Shown here in pieces: positions 24,934 through 33,309 of a stretch of DNA of 64,000 nucleotides. The notes beneath the pieces were generated by a model. It was not told where the DNA came from. It was given only the letters and a program-made list of their open reading frames with translations, and ran no database searches. Position numbers and translations under genes: made by a program. How positions within the stretch are numbered: the first letter of the stretch is position 1; every line of letters starts with the position of its first letter. The DNA lies in NCBI GenBank assembly GCA_910583695.1, contig CAJTZL010000008.1, positions 3,051-67,050 of the forward strand, written 5' to 3'. This DNA comes from an uncultured Oscillibacter sp. (GTDB lineage: Bacteria > Bacillota > Clostridia > Oscillospirales > Oscillospiraceae).

Positions 24934-27900
24934 TTACGCCTTTTCCTGGTCGTGAATGGGGTAGTCCTCCAGCACGTCCAGCAGGCGGGAGTAGTCCTGG
25001 GACGCCAGATGGGTGTACCGGGCCCAGCGGTTCCGGCACTGGTTCCGGGCCTCCACCAGCAGGGCCTCCGCCGCCTCGGGGAAGGTTCTCTGGAGGGAGT
25101 TGAACCGGATCTCTCCCATGAAGAACTCCCGGAGATCATACCGGGGCTCCTGGAAGTCCAGCTGGAAGGGGTTCTTGCCCTCGGCCTTGCGTTTGGGGTC
25201 GTAGCGGTAGAGGACCCAGTAGCCGCTGCGGACGGCCAGCCTGGCCTCCTCCTGGGCCCAGGCCATGCCCTTGACAATGCCGTGGTTGATGCAGGGGGCG
25301 TAGGCCACGATAAGGGAGGGGCCGTCGTGGGCCTCCGCCTCCCGGAGGGCCTTGATGTACTGGGCGGGGTCCGCCCCCAGGGCCACGGAGGCCACGTACA
25401 CATTCTGGTACTGGGTGGCCAGCATGCCCAGGTCCTTTTTTTCCGTCCGCTTGCCCGCGGCGGCAAACTGAGCCACGGCGCCGAAGGGGGTGGCCTTGGA
25501 GGACTGGCCGCCGGTGTTGGAGTAGACCTCGGTATCCACCACCAGGATGTTCACGTCCTCCCCCGCGGCCAGCACGTGGTCCAATCCGCCGTAGCCGATG
25601 TCATAGGCCCAGCCGTCGCCGCCGTACATCCACATGCTCTTTTTCACCAGCTGGTCCTGGGCCTTCCGGACGGCCTCCATGCGCTCCCCGGTCTCGGGAC
25701 AGGCCTTCAGGGCGGCAATGACCGCGTCGCTGAGCTCAATGGTCCGCTGTTTGTCCTCGAAGCCCTCCAGCCACGCGGAGAGGGCGGCTTTCAGGGTTTC
25801 GTCCTTCGTCTCCTCCAGCAGCTCCCGGACGTCCCGCTGGAGGCGGAGCCGCTGCTGGCGGACACTGAGGACCATGCCCAGGGAGTACTCGGCGTTGTTT
25901 TCAAAGAGGGAGTTGGAGAGGGCGGGGCCCCGTCCGTTGGGCTTGGTGGTGTAGGGGTAGCTGGGGACGCTGAAGCCCCAGGCCTGGGTGCAGCCCGTGG
26001 CGTTGGCCACCACCATCCGTTCGCCGAAGAGCTGGGTGAGGAGCTTCATGTAGGGCGTCTCTCCGCAGCCCGCGCAGGCCCCGGAGAACTCCAGCAGGGG
26101 CTGTTCGTACTGGCTTCCCTTGACGGTGAACTTGTTCATGGGGTTGATCTTGGGGGAGAGGGAGAGGCTGTAATCCCAATTGGGCTGCTGGGGCAGCTCC
26201 TCCTCGATGGGGCGCATGACGATGGCCTTTTCCTTGGCGATGCAGGCGGCGGCGCAGGTGCCGCAGCCGGTGCAGTCCAGGGGGTCCACCTGGATGCGGA
26301 ACCGGAGGCCGTCGAAGCCCTTGCCCTTGGCCTCCTTCGTGACGTAGCCCGCCGGGGCGTTTCGGACCTCCTCCTCATTCAACAGGAAGGGCCGGATGGC
26401 GGCGTGGGGGCACATGAGGGAGCAGAGGTTGCAGCCGATGCAGTTTTCAGGGAGCCAGCCGGCCACGTGGGAGGCAAAGCCCCGCTTTTCGTATTTTGAC
26501 GTCGCCATGGGAACGCTGCCGTCCGCCGTGTCTCGGAAGGCGCTGACGGGGAGGCTATCGCCCTTCTGGGCGTTGACGGCCCGCATGACGGTGCGGACGT
26601 ACCAGGGGGAGGCGGTATCCACGGCCTCCGGCTCGTCGGTGAGACCGGCCCAGGCGGCGGGGACGGGAACTTCGCGGAGGCCCGTCAGGCCCGCATCCAC
26701 GGCGGCGCAGTTCATGCGAACCACGTTGTCCCCCTTGTGGCCGTAGGTTTTTTGGATGGCGGCCTTCATGTAGTCCACGGCCTGTTCCACCGGCAGGACA
26801 CCGGAGAGCTGGAAGAAGGCGGCCTGGAGGACGCTGTTGGTCCGGTTCCCCAGGCCGATGGCCTGGGCGGCGGCGCCCGCGTCGATGGTGTAGAACTTGG
26901 CCCTGCGCTCCGCCAGGAGGCGCTTGACCCGGTTGGGGAGGCGGGCTTCCAGGTCCTCGTCGGACCAGCTGCAGTTCAGGAGGAAGGTTCCGCCCTCCTT
27001 GAGCTCGCTGACGATGTCGTATTTGGAAATGTAGCTCTGGTTATGGCAGGCGATGAAGTCCGCCATGGTGACATAGTAGGTGGAGAGAATGGGGGTGTGG
27101 CCGAAGCGGAGATGGCTTTTCGTTACGCCGCCGGACTTTTTGGTGTCGTACTCAAAGTAGGCCTGGACGTATTGGTCCGTGTTGTCTCCGATGATCTTGA
27201 TGGAGTTTTTGTTGGCGCCCACGGTGCCGTCGGACCCCAGGCCCCAGAACTTGCAGCTGATGGTCCGGGAATCCGCCGTGACCACGTTCTCCCCCACGGA
27301 TAGGGAGTGGTGGGTCAGGTCGTCGGTGATGCCCACGGTGAAGCGGTCCTTCTGTTCCCCGGCCATGTTGTCGTAGACGGCGATCATCTGGGCCGGGGTG
27401 GTGTCCTTGCTGGAGAGGCCGTAGCGCCCGCCCAGCACCTGGACCCGGCGGTTTCCCTGCTGGAGGACGGAACAGACGTCCTTATAGAGGGGCTCGCCGC
27501 CCGCGCCGGGCTCCTTGGTCCGGTCCAGCACGGTCAGCCGCCGGCAGCTCTCCGGCAGAGCCGCCAGGAAATGCGCGGCGCTGAAGGGCCGGTAGAGCCG
27601 GACCTGAAGGAAGCCCACCCTGCGGCCCTGGGCGTTTAAGTGCCGGACCACCTCCTGGAGGCAGCCGGAGACGCTGCCCATGGCCACGACCACCTGCTCC
27701 GCCTGGGGGTCGCCGTAGTAGTTGAAGAGCTTGTAGTCCCGGCCCGTCAGGGCGGACATTTGGGCCAGATAGTCCTCCACGATGCCGGGAACGGCGTCGT
27801 AATAGGGATTCACCGCCTCCCGGAGCTGGAAGGCCGTGTCCGGGTTGATGACGGTGGAGCGCATCAGGGGATGCTCGCTGTTCAGGGCGTTGGCCCGGAA

Positions 27901-28500
27901 GCGGTCCAGGGCCTCCCGGTCCACCATTTTGGCAAGGTCCCCGTAGTCCAGCACGTCGATTTTCTGAATCTCGTGGCTGGTGCGGAAGCCGTCGAAGAAG
28001 TGCATGAAGGGCACCCGGCTTTTGATGGCGGAGAGGTGGGCTGCGGCGGCTAAATCCATGCACTCCTGGACGCAGGAGGAGGCCAGCTGGGCAAAGCCTG
28101 TCTGGCGGCAGGCCATCACGTCGGAGTGGTCCCCGAAGATGGAGAAGGCGCTGGTGCCCACGGTCCGGGCGGCCACGTGGATGACGCCGGGGAGGAGCTG
28201 CCCTGCGATGCGGTACAGGGGCGGCACCATCAGCATCAGGCCCTGGCTGGCGGTGTAGCTGGTGGTGAGGGCCCCGGCCTCCAGGGAGCCGTGCATGGCC
28301 CCGCAGGCTCCGGCCTCGCTCTGCATCTCCGTCAGGCGCACGCTCTGGCCGAAGATGTTTTTCATCCCATTGGCGGCCCAGGTGTCCACGTGCTCTGCCA
28401 TGGGGCTGGAGGGCGTGATGGGATAGATGGTCGCAACCTCGGTGAAGGCATAGCTGGCGTAGGCGGCGGCCTCGTTGCCGTCCATGGTTTTGCGTTTCAT
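24934..28500 (-). CDS. nifJ: pyruvate:ferredoxin (flavodoxin) oxidoreductase
   Basis: Single-chain homodimeric enzyme of 1188 residues, the usual length. N-terminal domain I with YPITPSSPMAEHVD (about residue 21), a ferredoxin-like insert with two 4Fe-4S motifs (CIGCNLCSLMCPHA near 690 and CTGCGTCAAACIAK near 745), and the C-terminal TPP-binding region with GDGWAYDIGYGGLDHV and NTGGQSSKATPFG. It oxidises pyruvate with CoA to acetyl-CoA and CO2, reducing ferredoxin, in the cytoplasm. The CoA-transferase gene lies upstream on the same strand with a terminator between them. Confidence 0.97.
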   Translation of the reverse strand: MKRKTMDGNEAAAYASYAFTEVATIYPITPSSPMAEHVDTWAANGMKNIFGQSVRLTEMQSEAGACGAMHGSLEAGALTTSYTASQGLMLMVPPLYRIAGQLLPGVIHVAARTVGTSAFSIFGDHSDVMACRQTGFAQLASSCVQECMDLAAAAHLSAIKSRVPFMHFFDGFRTSHEIQKIDVLDYGDLAKMVDREALDRFRANALNSEHPLMRSTVINPDTAFQLREAVNPYYDAVPGIVEDYLAQMSALTGRDYKLFNYYGDPQAEQVVVAMGSVSGCLQEVVRHLNAQGRRVGFLQVRLYRPFSAAHFLAALPESCRRLTVLDRTKEPGAGGEPLYKDVCSVLQQGNRRVQVLGGRYGLSSKDTTPAQMIAVYDNMAGEQKDRFTVGITDDLTHHSLSVGENVVTADSRTISCKFWGLGSDGTVGANKNSIKIIGDNTDQYVQAYFEYDTKKSGGVTKSHLRFGHTPILSTYYVTMADFIACHNQSYISKYDIVSELKEGGTFLLNCSWSDEDLEARLPNRVKRLLAERRAKFYTIDAGAAAQAIGLGNRTNSVLQAAFFQLSGVLPVEQAVDYMKAAIQKTYGHKGDNVVRMNCAAVDAGLTGLREVPVPAAWAGLTDEPEAVDTASPWYVRTVMRAVNAQKGDSLPVSAFRDTADGSVPMATSKYEKRGFASHVAGWLPENCIGCNLCSLMCPHAAIRPFLLNEEEVRNAPAGYVTKEAKGKGFDGLRFRIQVDPLDCTGCGTCAAACIAKEKAIVMRPIEEELPQQPNWDYSLSLSPKINPMNKFTVKGSQYEQPLLEFSGACAGCGETPYMKLLTQLFGERMVVANATGCTQAWGFSVPSYPYTTKPNGRGPALSNSLFENNAEYSLGMVLSVRQQRLRLQRDVRELLEETKDETLKAALSAWLEGFEDKQRTIELSDAVIAALKACPETGERMEAVRKAQDQLVKKSMWMYGGDGWAYDIGYGGLDHVLAAGEDVNILVVDTEVYSNTGGQSSKATPFGAVAQFAAAGKRTEKKDLGMLATQYQNVYVASVALGADPAQYIKALREAEAHDGPSLIVAYAPCINHGIVKGMAWAQEEARLAVRSGYWVLYRYDPKRKAEGKNPFQLDFQEPRYDLREFFMGEIRFNSLQRTFPEAAEALLVEARNQCRNRWARYTHLASQDYSRLLDVLEDYPIHDQEKA

Positions 28501-28654
28501 AAGATCCCCCTTCTCTCATCTGCCCGGTTCACGGAATACCGGGCGTTAAAATTCATATGTCTATTATCGCACGCAGACATCAGACTGTCAAGGAGAGAGT
28601 TTGCCAATTTCTCCCGGCCAATTTCTCCCGGTGGGAGGGCCCCCGGAAAGCAAA

Positions 28655-28680
28655 CGGGAACCCTCAAAGGAGGGTTCCCG
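28655..28680 (-). terminator. intrinsic terminator overlapping the CoA-transferase stop codon
   Basis: CGGGAACCCTC pairs with GAGGGTTCCCG around a four-base loop; on the minus strand TTTGCTTTCC follows. The last codons and stop of the CoA-transferase lie in the stem. Confidence 0.75.
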
Positions 28681-30025
28681 CAAGATTCCGGGACAGCTCT
28701 GTCCGGAAGTCCGGATGGGCAATGGCAATGAGGGCCCGGGCCCGCTCCAGGACGCTTTTGTATTTCAGGTCCGCCACGCCGTACTCCGTGACCACGTACT
28801 GAACACAGGTCCGGGGCGTGGTGACGACGCTCCCCGGCGGAAGCTGGGGGACGATTTTGGAGTGGAGGACCCCGGCCTTGTCCCGGTAGCTGGAGCGCAG
28901 GGCGATGATGCTCTTTCCGTCCTTGGACCACTGGGAGCCCAGCACCCATTCCAGCTGGCCCCCGGTGCCGGAGTACTGCCGGGGGCCAGCGCTCTCGGCG
29001 TTGACCTGTCCGGTGAGGTCGATTTCCATGGCGTTGTTGATGGAGACCACCCGGTGGTTCCGAGCGATGCGCCGGGGGTCGTTGGTCCAGTGGATGTCCT
29101 TCTGGCAGAAGGCCGGGTTGTCCCGGGCAAAGTCCCACAGGCGCTTGTCCCCCACGAAATAGGCCCCCGCAGACCGGCCCGGGCAGGTCTGCTTGCGGCT
29201 GTTGTTGAGGACGCCCTTTTTCATCAGCTCCATGACGCAGTTCCCGATGACCTCCGTCTGGAGGCCCAGGTCCCGCTTCCCCGCGTCCGCCAGGCACTCG
29301 CCCACGGCGTTGGCCAGCCCCCCCAGGCCGAACTGGACGCAGGCTCCGTCGGGGACCAGCTCTGCAATGTACTCCGCGATGCGGCGGTCCGTCTCCCCCG
29401 CCGGGACCGGGGGATGCTCCACCGGGGGGCGGCTGTCCTCCACAATGGCGTCCGCCTCCGAGACGTGGAACCACATATGGCCCTCCCCGCCGCTGGAGAA
29501 GAAGGGAAGCTGGTCGTTTACAACCACGATCACGGTCTCCGCCTGCTCCAGAACCTGCCGGGGGACGCTGGCCCCCCACAGGGAGCGGCACATCCAGCCG
29601 TTTTCATCCGGGGCGGAGCAGGCGATCACCACCGCCCGGGGCCTCCGGGCGCACATCCAGTCTCCGGTGGCACCCAGGTGGGTGGGGACGTACCAGACGT
29701 TTCCCTGCTTGGCCAGCAGCCGCTCTCCGGAGAAGAAGTTGGCTTGATAGGACACCAGATCCGCGTTGTCCGGGGACAGCAGTGCGGTGTCCAGCGGGGC
29801 GTAGAGGGACAACAGCTCAATATGGCCCCCCAGGGACCGCAGGCGCGGGGCCAGGGCTGCGTCCACGGCATAGGGCCAGTTGGCCGAGCCACTGACGGCT
29901 ACGGCGTCCCCGGGCCGGATTTGTTCCGCCGCCTGGGCGGCGGAGACCCGCAGGGCTTCGTATTGGCGCTGCCAGCTGCCGCAGCCGGCAGCGCGTCCTG
30001 TTCGGATCGGCTTTTCAAAAATCAT
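28664..30025 (-). CDS. acetyl-CoA hydrolase/CoA-transferase family protein
   Basis: Cytoplasmic CoA-transferase of 453 residues in the 4-hydroxybutyrate/butyryl-CoA:acetate CoA-transferase family. The N-terminal domain holds GDAVAVSGSANWP and VPTHLG; the C-terminal catalytic domain has VQFGLGGLANAV, LGLQTEVIGN (candidate catalytic Glu), SINNAMEIDLTGQVNAE and VVTEYGVADL. The start chosen is the ATG five bases after GGAGG; another ATG four codons earlier has no ribosome site. It probably moves CoA between acyl-CoA and acetate in fermentation, next to nifJ. The exact acid is not readable. Confidence 0.88.
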   Translation of the reverse strand: MIFEKPIRTGRAAGCGSWQRQYEALRVSAAQAAEQIRPGDAVAVSGSANWPYAVDAALAPRLRSLGGHIELLSLYAPLDTALLSPDNADLVSYQANFFSGERLLAKQGNVWYVPTHLGATGDWMCARRPRAVVIACSAPDENGWMCRSLWGASVPRQVLEQAETVIVVVNDQLPFFSSGGEGHMWFHVSEADAIVEDSRPPVEHPPVPAGETDRRIAEYIAELVPDGACVQFGLGGLANAVGECLADAGKRDLGLQTEVIGNCVMELMKKGVLNNSRKQTCPGRSAGAYFVGDKRLWDFARDNPAFCQKDIHWTNDPRRIARNHRVVSINNAMEIDLTGQVNAESAGPRQYSGTGGQLEWVLGSQWSKDGKSIIALRSSYRDKAGVLHSKIVPQLPPGSVVTTPRTCVQYVVTEYGVADLKYKSVLERARALIAIAHPDFRTELSRNLAGTLL

Positions 30026-30072
30026 CACGACCTCCATGGATTTCCAAGAGACCCTTGGAACGATACGTTGAA

Positions 30073-30101
30073 AGTATAGCAGAGCCCGGAGGCAAAAGCA
30101 A
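30073..30101 (-). promoter_or_regulatory. promoter of the CoA-transferase gene
   Basis: Minus-strand TTGCTT, 17 bases, TATACT, about 45 bases before the start codon. The rest of 30026-30556 holds the left prophage end, the first palindromic repeat, a CCCCTAGGGG dyad (30217-30226), a GCCCCGGCC-ATG-GGCCGGGGC hairpin (30323-30343) and the nested inverted repeat listed separately. Confidence 0.7.
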
Positions 30102-30173
30102 GCCGCTGGCAGGAGGGGCGTATCTGATAGCGCATTTCATAAGAAGGAGGCATCGGGCGCAGGTCCGCCCCTG

Positions 30174-30189
30174 CTGCCCCTGCTGCGGG
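30174..30189 (+). repeat. left 16-bp direct repeat (candidate attL)
   Basis: CTGCCCCTGCTGCGGG, identical to the copy at 39203-39218; the two enclose all phage genes. A shorter relative (CTGCTGCGGGCT) occurs inside the first palindromic repeat. Confidence 0.6.
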
Positions 30190-30238
30190 TAAATGTCAAG
30201 AAGAATTTAGACATACCCCCTAGGGGCATGCATGTGAA

Positions 30239-30292
30239 CGTAACACAAGAATCGTCCTGGCGGAGCTGCTGCGGGCTGGGGAATGTATTGCA
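30239..30292 (+). repeat. palindromic repeat copy F (degenerate)
   Basis: Begins CGTAACACA and ends TGTATTGCA, two mismatches from the TGTGTTACA end of other copies, and is exactly 54 bp long like most copies. The inner part carries GTCCTGGC and a GCTGC-rich stretch. Probably a decayed member of the family. Confidence 0.5.
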
Positions 30293-30347
30293 GACCGCAC
30301 GGCGGGGACGAAAGAATGAGGAGCCCCGGCCATGGGCCGGGGCGGTC

Positions 30348-30462
30348 GCACAATAACAGTTGGCCGTCAAGGGCCGCAAAAATTTTTCCAGGTTCCGAAG
30401 AGCCTGGAAAATTTTTTGCTTTCCGCTCCGCTCCAACCCTTGACAGCCAACAGTGATTGTGC
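30348..30462 (+). repeat. nested inverted repeat, candidate phage origin or packaging signal
   Basis: Outer arms of 26 bases (30348-30373 and 30437-30462) match at 23 positions. Inside them GCAAAAATTTTTCCAGG (30376-30392) pairs with CCTGGAAAATTTTTTGC (30403-30419). Single-stranded, this folds into one long branched hairpin. After circularisation across the 16-bp repeat it falls in the only large intergenic region, where filamentous phages keep their origin and packaging hairpin. A further hairpin, CCGAAATCG/CGATTTCGG, lies at 30476-30500. Confidence 0.6.
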
Positions 30463-30556
30463 CAACGGTGGGCAACCGAAATCGCCGAGGCCGATTTCGG
30501 CAGGCCGACACGTTTTTATTTTGGAGCCGGGTGCGTCCCGGAGGAAGGAGCACGAC

Positions 30557-30763
30557 ATGGAGCGAAGAGAATTTACGGTCACCTATGAACTGGATGAAAG
30601 AATGGTCAACCGTCTTGACAGGCTTACAGAACGATGGAAGGCAATGGGCCGAGAGATTACGCCGGAAGAGCTGTTCAGCTTTGCCATGACGATGGACGGG
30701 GACATGGGCATCAAGAACTATCTGGATGTCGTGGAACGGTTTTTGAGAAGGAAGGGAGTGTAA
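30557..30763 (+). CDS. small ribbon-helix-helix-like phage protein
   Basis: Protein of 68 residues, ribosome site GAAGGAG. A beta-strand-like start (RREFTVTYELDERMVNRLDRLTERW) followed by two helices resembles ribbon-helix-helix DNA-binding proteins, but the match is by pattern only. It is followed three bases after its stop by a second small gene, and both read toward the transposase. A role in transcription or copy control of the phage is inferred. Confidence 0.55.
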   Translation: MERREFTVTYELDERMVNRLDRLTERWKAMGREITPEELFSFAMTMDGDMGIKNYLDVVERFLRRKGV

Positions 30764-30766
30764 GGC

Positions 30767-31054
30767 ATGGCGGGAAAACCGAATATCCGCAGTATCCGCT
30801 TTTCGGACGAGCTGGCGAAGCTTATTGACCGGCAGGCCGGGAATACCTTTACGGAGAAGTTCGAGAACCTTGTAACCCGGTGCGTTTGGGAGTTGCCGCA
30901 GAGGGAAGCGGAGCTGAAAGAAGTTCAGAAGCAGGTACGACAGGAAGAAAAGCGGCTTGCCGAACTGCGGAAGCGGAGAACAGTACTGGACCAAACAATT
31001 CAGAGTATTCAAAAGAGCCTGGATTATCATTTGAGGGAACTTGAAAAACTGTAA
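30767..31054 (+). CDS. small DNA-binding-like protein with coiled-coil tail
   Basis: Protein of 95 residues. The first 45 residues (IRSIRFSDELAKLIDRQAG, then TEKFENLVTRCVW) fit an Arc/MetJ-type ribbon-helix-helix; residues 46-95 form a charged coiled coil rich in Glu, Lys and Gln. The stop codon lies inside palindromic repeat A. It may act with the gene upstream and could be the ligand of the phage palindromes (speculative). Confidence 0.6.
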   Translation: MAGKPNIRSIRFSDELAKLIDRQAGNTFTEKFENLVTRCVWELPQREAELKEVQKQVRQEEKRLAELRKRRTVLDQTIQSIQKSLDYHLRELEKL

Positions 31055-31103
31055 CACAATGTTGCTGGAGGCCTCCGGGCGCAGCTTGCGCCAGTGTGTT
31101 ACA
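31050..31103 (+). repeat. palindromic repeat copy A
   Basis: 54 bp, TGTAACACA ... TGTGTTACA, with an inner stretch GGAGGCCTCC and GGCGCAGCTTGCGCC that itself forms hairpins. It directly follows a small gene whose TAA lies in the repeat. Confidence 0.85.
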
Positions 31104-31285
31104 GTGCGGCAATTGTCGGGGGCTGGGGCCAGGGGGCCCGGTATACAAGGAATGGTAATCAGGGGCCACGGCTGGAGGCTGGAGGGCTGACGAACCCAGG
31201 TCCACGTCTGAAAGCTGGGCCAGGGGGCCCGGGGGAGTTTTTCATGCGACCCGGCCAAGGGCCTCTCGCATCTCCTTGAAGGGGC
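31104..31285. other. non-coding spacer between repeats A and B
   Basis: No credible gene. It contains two copies of the GC-rich motif GGGCCAGGGGGCCCGG about 85 bases apart, each centred on GGGCCC-type dyads. An open frame crosses it but begins inside repeat A and has biased Gly/Pro/Arg composition, so it is taken as spurious. Confidence 0.5.
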
Positions 31286-31339
31286 TGTAACACAATTCCG
31301 TGGGAGGCCTCGAGCGGCAGCTTGCGGCGGTGTGTTACA
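31286..31339 (+). repeat. palindromic repeat copy B
   Basis: 54 bp with the same ends as copy A and a related inner part (GGGAGGCCTCGAGCGGCAGCTT). It lies just upstream of the transposase gene; a further strong hairpin, CCGCCCACGG/CCGTGGGCGG, follows at 31347-31372 before the start codon. Confidence 0.85.
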
Positions 31340-31396
31340 ATGGAGACCGCCCACGGTTTCGGCCGTGGGCGGGAGCTTATACGAAGGGAGAATACT

Positions 31397-32443
31397 ATGG
31401 CGGGGAAGAAGGGACAGCATTACCTTACCGAGGATGAACGGTATATCATGGAAGGAATGCTGCTGGCGGGGGCGGGACCTACGGAGATTGCCCGAAAAAT
31501 GGGCATCTGCCGCCAGACCGTCTATAACGAGATGAAGCGGGGCCTTTACGTCCACACCTGCGATTTACAGGACCAAATACGATACTCGGCGGACAAGGCC
31601 CAGCAGATTCACGAATACAACCAGACCGCCAAGGGACGGCCCTTGAAAATCGGAAACGACCACGCCCTTGCCGACTACCTGGAAAAGAAAATGCTGGGCA
31701 TCCAGCCGAACGGGAAGCAGGACCGGCGGAAGCGGTTTTCTCCTTCGGCGGCGCTGGCGGCGGCCAGAGCGGAGGGCTTCACCACCTCCGTCTGCCCCTC
31801 TACCCTCTACAGCTACATAGACAAGCGGGTTTTTCTCCATATCACCAACAAAGACCTTATTGAAAAGGGACGGCCCCGGCAAAAAGCGGCGAAGCCGGAG
31901 CGGCGGACCGTTCACCCGGCTTTACCGTCTATTGTGAACAGGCCGGAGGCGGCGAACCGGCGGGAAGAGCTGGGCCACAAGGAAATAGACCTCGTAGTGG
32001 GATGCGCCAATACCAAGGCGGCTACGCTCACCATCACGGACCGGAAGGGGCGGGAGGAAATGGCGTTTCTTTTGCCGGATAAACGGGCGGCGTCGGTTCG
32101 GGCTGTCTTTGACCGGCTGGAGCGGAAACTGGGCAAACGGAAATTCCGGGAGGCTTTCCGGAGCATCACCACGGACAATGGGCCGGAGTTCCTGGAGTAC
32201 GATTTACTCACCCGGTCTATCTACGGCGGGAAGCGGTTTGAGGTTTATTACTGTCATTCCTACTCCGCCTGGGAGAAGGGGACCAATGAAAACCATAACC
32301 GGCTTCTGCGCCGGTTCTTTCCGAAGGGGACGGATTTCACGAAGGTCACCCAGCGGCAAATACAAGAGGCCGTGGACTGGATGAACAACTACCCCCGGAA
32401 AGTGCTTGGATGGTTAACGCCAGCGGAGGCGGGGAGGCTGTAA
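31397..32443 (+). CDS. IS30-family transposase
   Basis: DDE transposase of 348 residues: N-terminal helix-turn-helix (PTEIARKMGICRQTVYNEMKRG, about residues 28-49) and an RNase-H-like core with KEIDLVVG, TTDNGPEF and WEKGTNENHNRLLRRFFPKG giving the D, D and E. Ribosome site AGGGAG. Palindromic repeat B lies upstream and C begins at its stop codon; no separate classical IS30 terminal repeats are seen. IS30-like transposases are known in some Spiroplasma filamentous phages, so this is probably the phage integration/excision gene rather than an incidental insertion. Confidence 0.92.
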   Translation: MAGKKGQHYLTEDERYIMEGMLLAGAGPTEIARKMGICRQTVYNEMKRGLYVHTCDLQDQIRYSADKAQQIHEYNQTAKGRPLKIGNDHALADYLEKKMLGIQPNGKQDRRKRFSPSAALAAARAEGFTTSVCPSTLYSYIDKRVFLHITNKDLIEKGRPRQKAAKPERRTVHPALPSIVNRPEAANRREELGHKEIDLVVGCANTKAATLTITDRKGREEMAFLLPDKRAASVRAVFDRLERKLGKRKFREAFRSITTDNGPEFLEYDLLTRSIYGGKRFEVYYCHSYSAWEKGTNENHNRLLRRFFPKGTDFTKVTQRQIQEAVDWMNNYPRKVLGWLTPAEAGRL

Positions 32444-32503
32444 CACAAACAGAGCTGGCAGCGGCACGGATCAGCAGCTGCTGCCGGGATAGATTGTGTT
32501 ACA
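32439..32503 (+). repeat. palindromic repeat copy C (65 bp)
   Basis: TGTAACACA ... TGTGTTACA with an 11-base longer interior containing CAGCAGCTGCTG. It separates the convergent transposase and Zot genes; the transposase TAA lies inside and the Zot stop codon starts two bases beyond. Confidence 0.85.
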
Positions 32504-32504
32504 C

Positions 32505-33221
32505 TCACCAGACGGGCCAGTCCTTTCGGGGAAGCTCCTTGCGAGAATAGCTGTTGAACAGCTTCCAGAGGGACGGGGCGAAAATACGCCTTGTGTCGAT
32601 GATGGGCACGCCCATGGCGTAAAGGTCCATGATCTGCTTCGTGTGTTCATCAACCCCGACCTTGCGCCGTATCCTCCGGGCTACCACGCAGAACGGGACC
32701 AGGGAGCGGCGGACCACGTAAAAGTTCTGGGCCAGCCGCCGCAGGGTGACGTCCATATCCTCATAGCTTTGGGAGAAAATATCCACCGACGTTTTGTAAT
32801 GCCGGTGATACTTGTAGAAGTAAATCGCCTCCTGGGAGAAGGTCTTGTAGTTCCGGTTATTGTACTCTATCCCCGCTTCGTCTATGATAATTTTTGCATC
32901 CTCTATCATGAAGTGTCCGATATCCTCTTTGGCGTTCAGCTGGTAGGCTCCGGTAATGGGGACGTTTGAGAAAACGTCTATCCGCCGTTTCAGATACCGG
33001 CTGTCCAGGAGCAGGGCCGTCAGGCGGTTCGGATGCTTCCGGCAGAAGCGAATAAGGGCATTTTCATGGAGAGCCCATTTCGTGAGATAGGCGGCGAAGG
33101 TGGTTTTGCCGGAGCCGGGAACGCCAAAATAGACGTTGAGGACATGGGGATGCTTTGGGCAGAGGAACGAGAGCAGGAAGAACGGGAGATAAACCAGGGC
33201 GGCAAGAATGAGCAGAGCCAT
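32505..33221 (-). CDS. Zot/pI-like inovirus assembly ATPase
   Basis: Protein of 238 residues and the hallmark gene of filamentous phages. An N-terminal membrane segment (about residues 3-20) is followed by Walker A FGVPGSGKTTFAAYL (about 33-47) and Walker B AKIIIDEAGIEYNNR (about 109). The family energises extrusion of the phage through the membrane. In pI/Zot of Gram-negative phages the anchor is nearer the C-terminus, so the N-terminal anchor is a difference fitting a monoderm host. Ribosome site AAAGGAGTGC. Last gene of the structural operon. Confidence 0.9.
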   Translation of the reverse strand: MALLILAALVYLPFFLLSFLCPKHPHVLNVYFGVPGSGKTTFAAYLTKWALHENALIRFCRKHPNRLTALLLDSRYLKRRIDVFSNVPITGAYQLNAKEDIGHFMIEDAKIIIDEAGIEYNNRNYKTFSQEAIYFYKYHRHYKTSVDIFSQSYEDMDVTLRRLAQNFYVVRRSLVPFCVVARRIRRKVGVDEHTKQIMDLYAMGVPIIDTRRIFAPSLWKLFNSYSRKELPRKDWPVW

Positions 33222-33262
33222 CTATTTGCACTCCTTTCGGAAATCAGGAATGATAATGGTTT

Positions 33263-33303
33263 GGGGGGAGGGGCACGCACTTCGTTGCGTGCGCCCTCCC
33301 CCC
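33263..33303 (-). terminator. large hairpin between coat gene and Zot gene
   Basis: A 17-bp stem with one bulge (GGGGGGAGGG and GCACGCA with their complements), loop CTTCGT, and no T run on the minus strand. It resembles in position the central terminator or processing element that follows the major coat gene in F-type phages, and probably lowers Zot expression relative to coat. Confidence 0.55.
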
Positions 33304-33309
33304 AGGGAC

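Noticed and set aside
30137..31555. 472-codon minus-strand frame across the left phage end
   Set aside because: It would run through the direct repeat, the palindromes and three plus-strand genes with good ribosome sites; no domain is recognisable.
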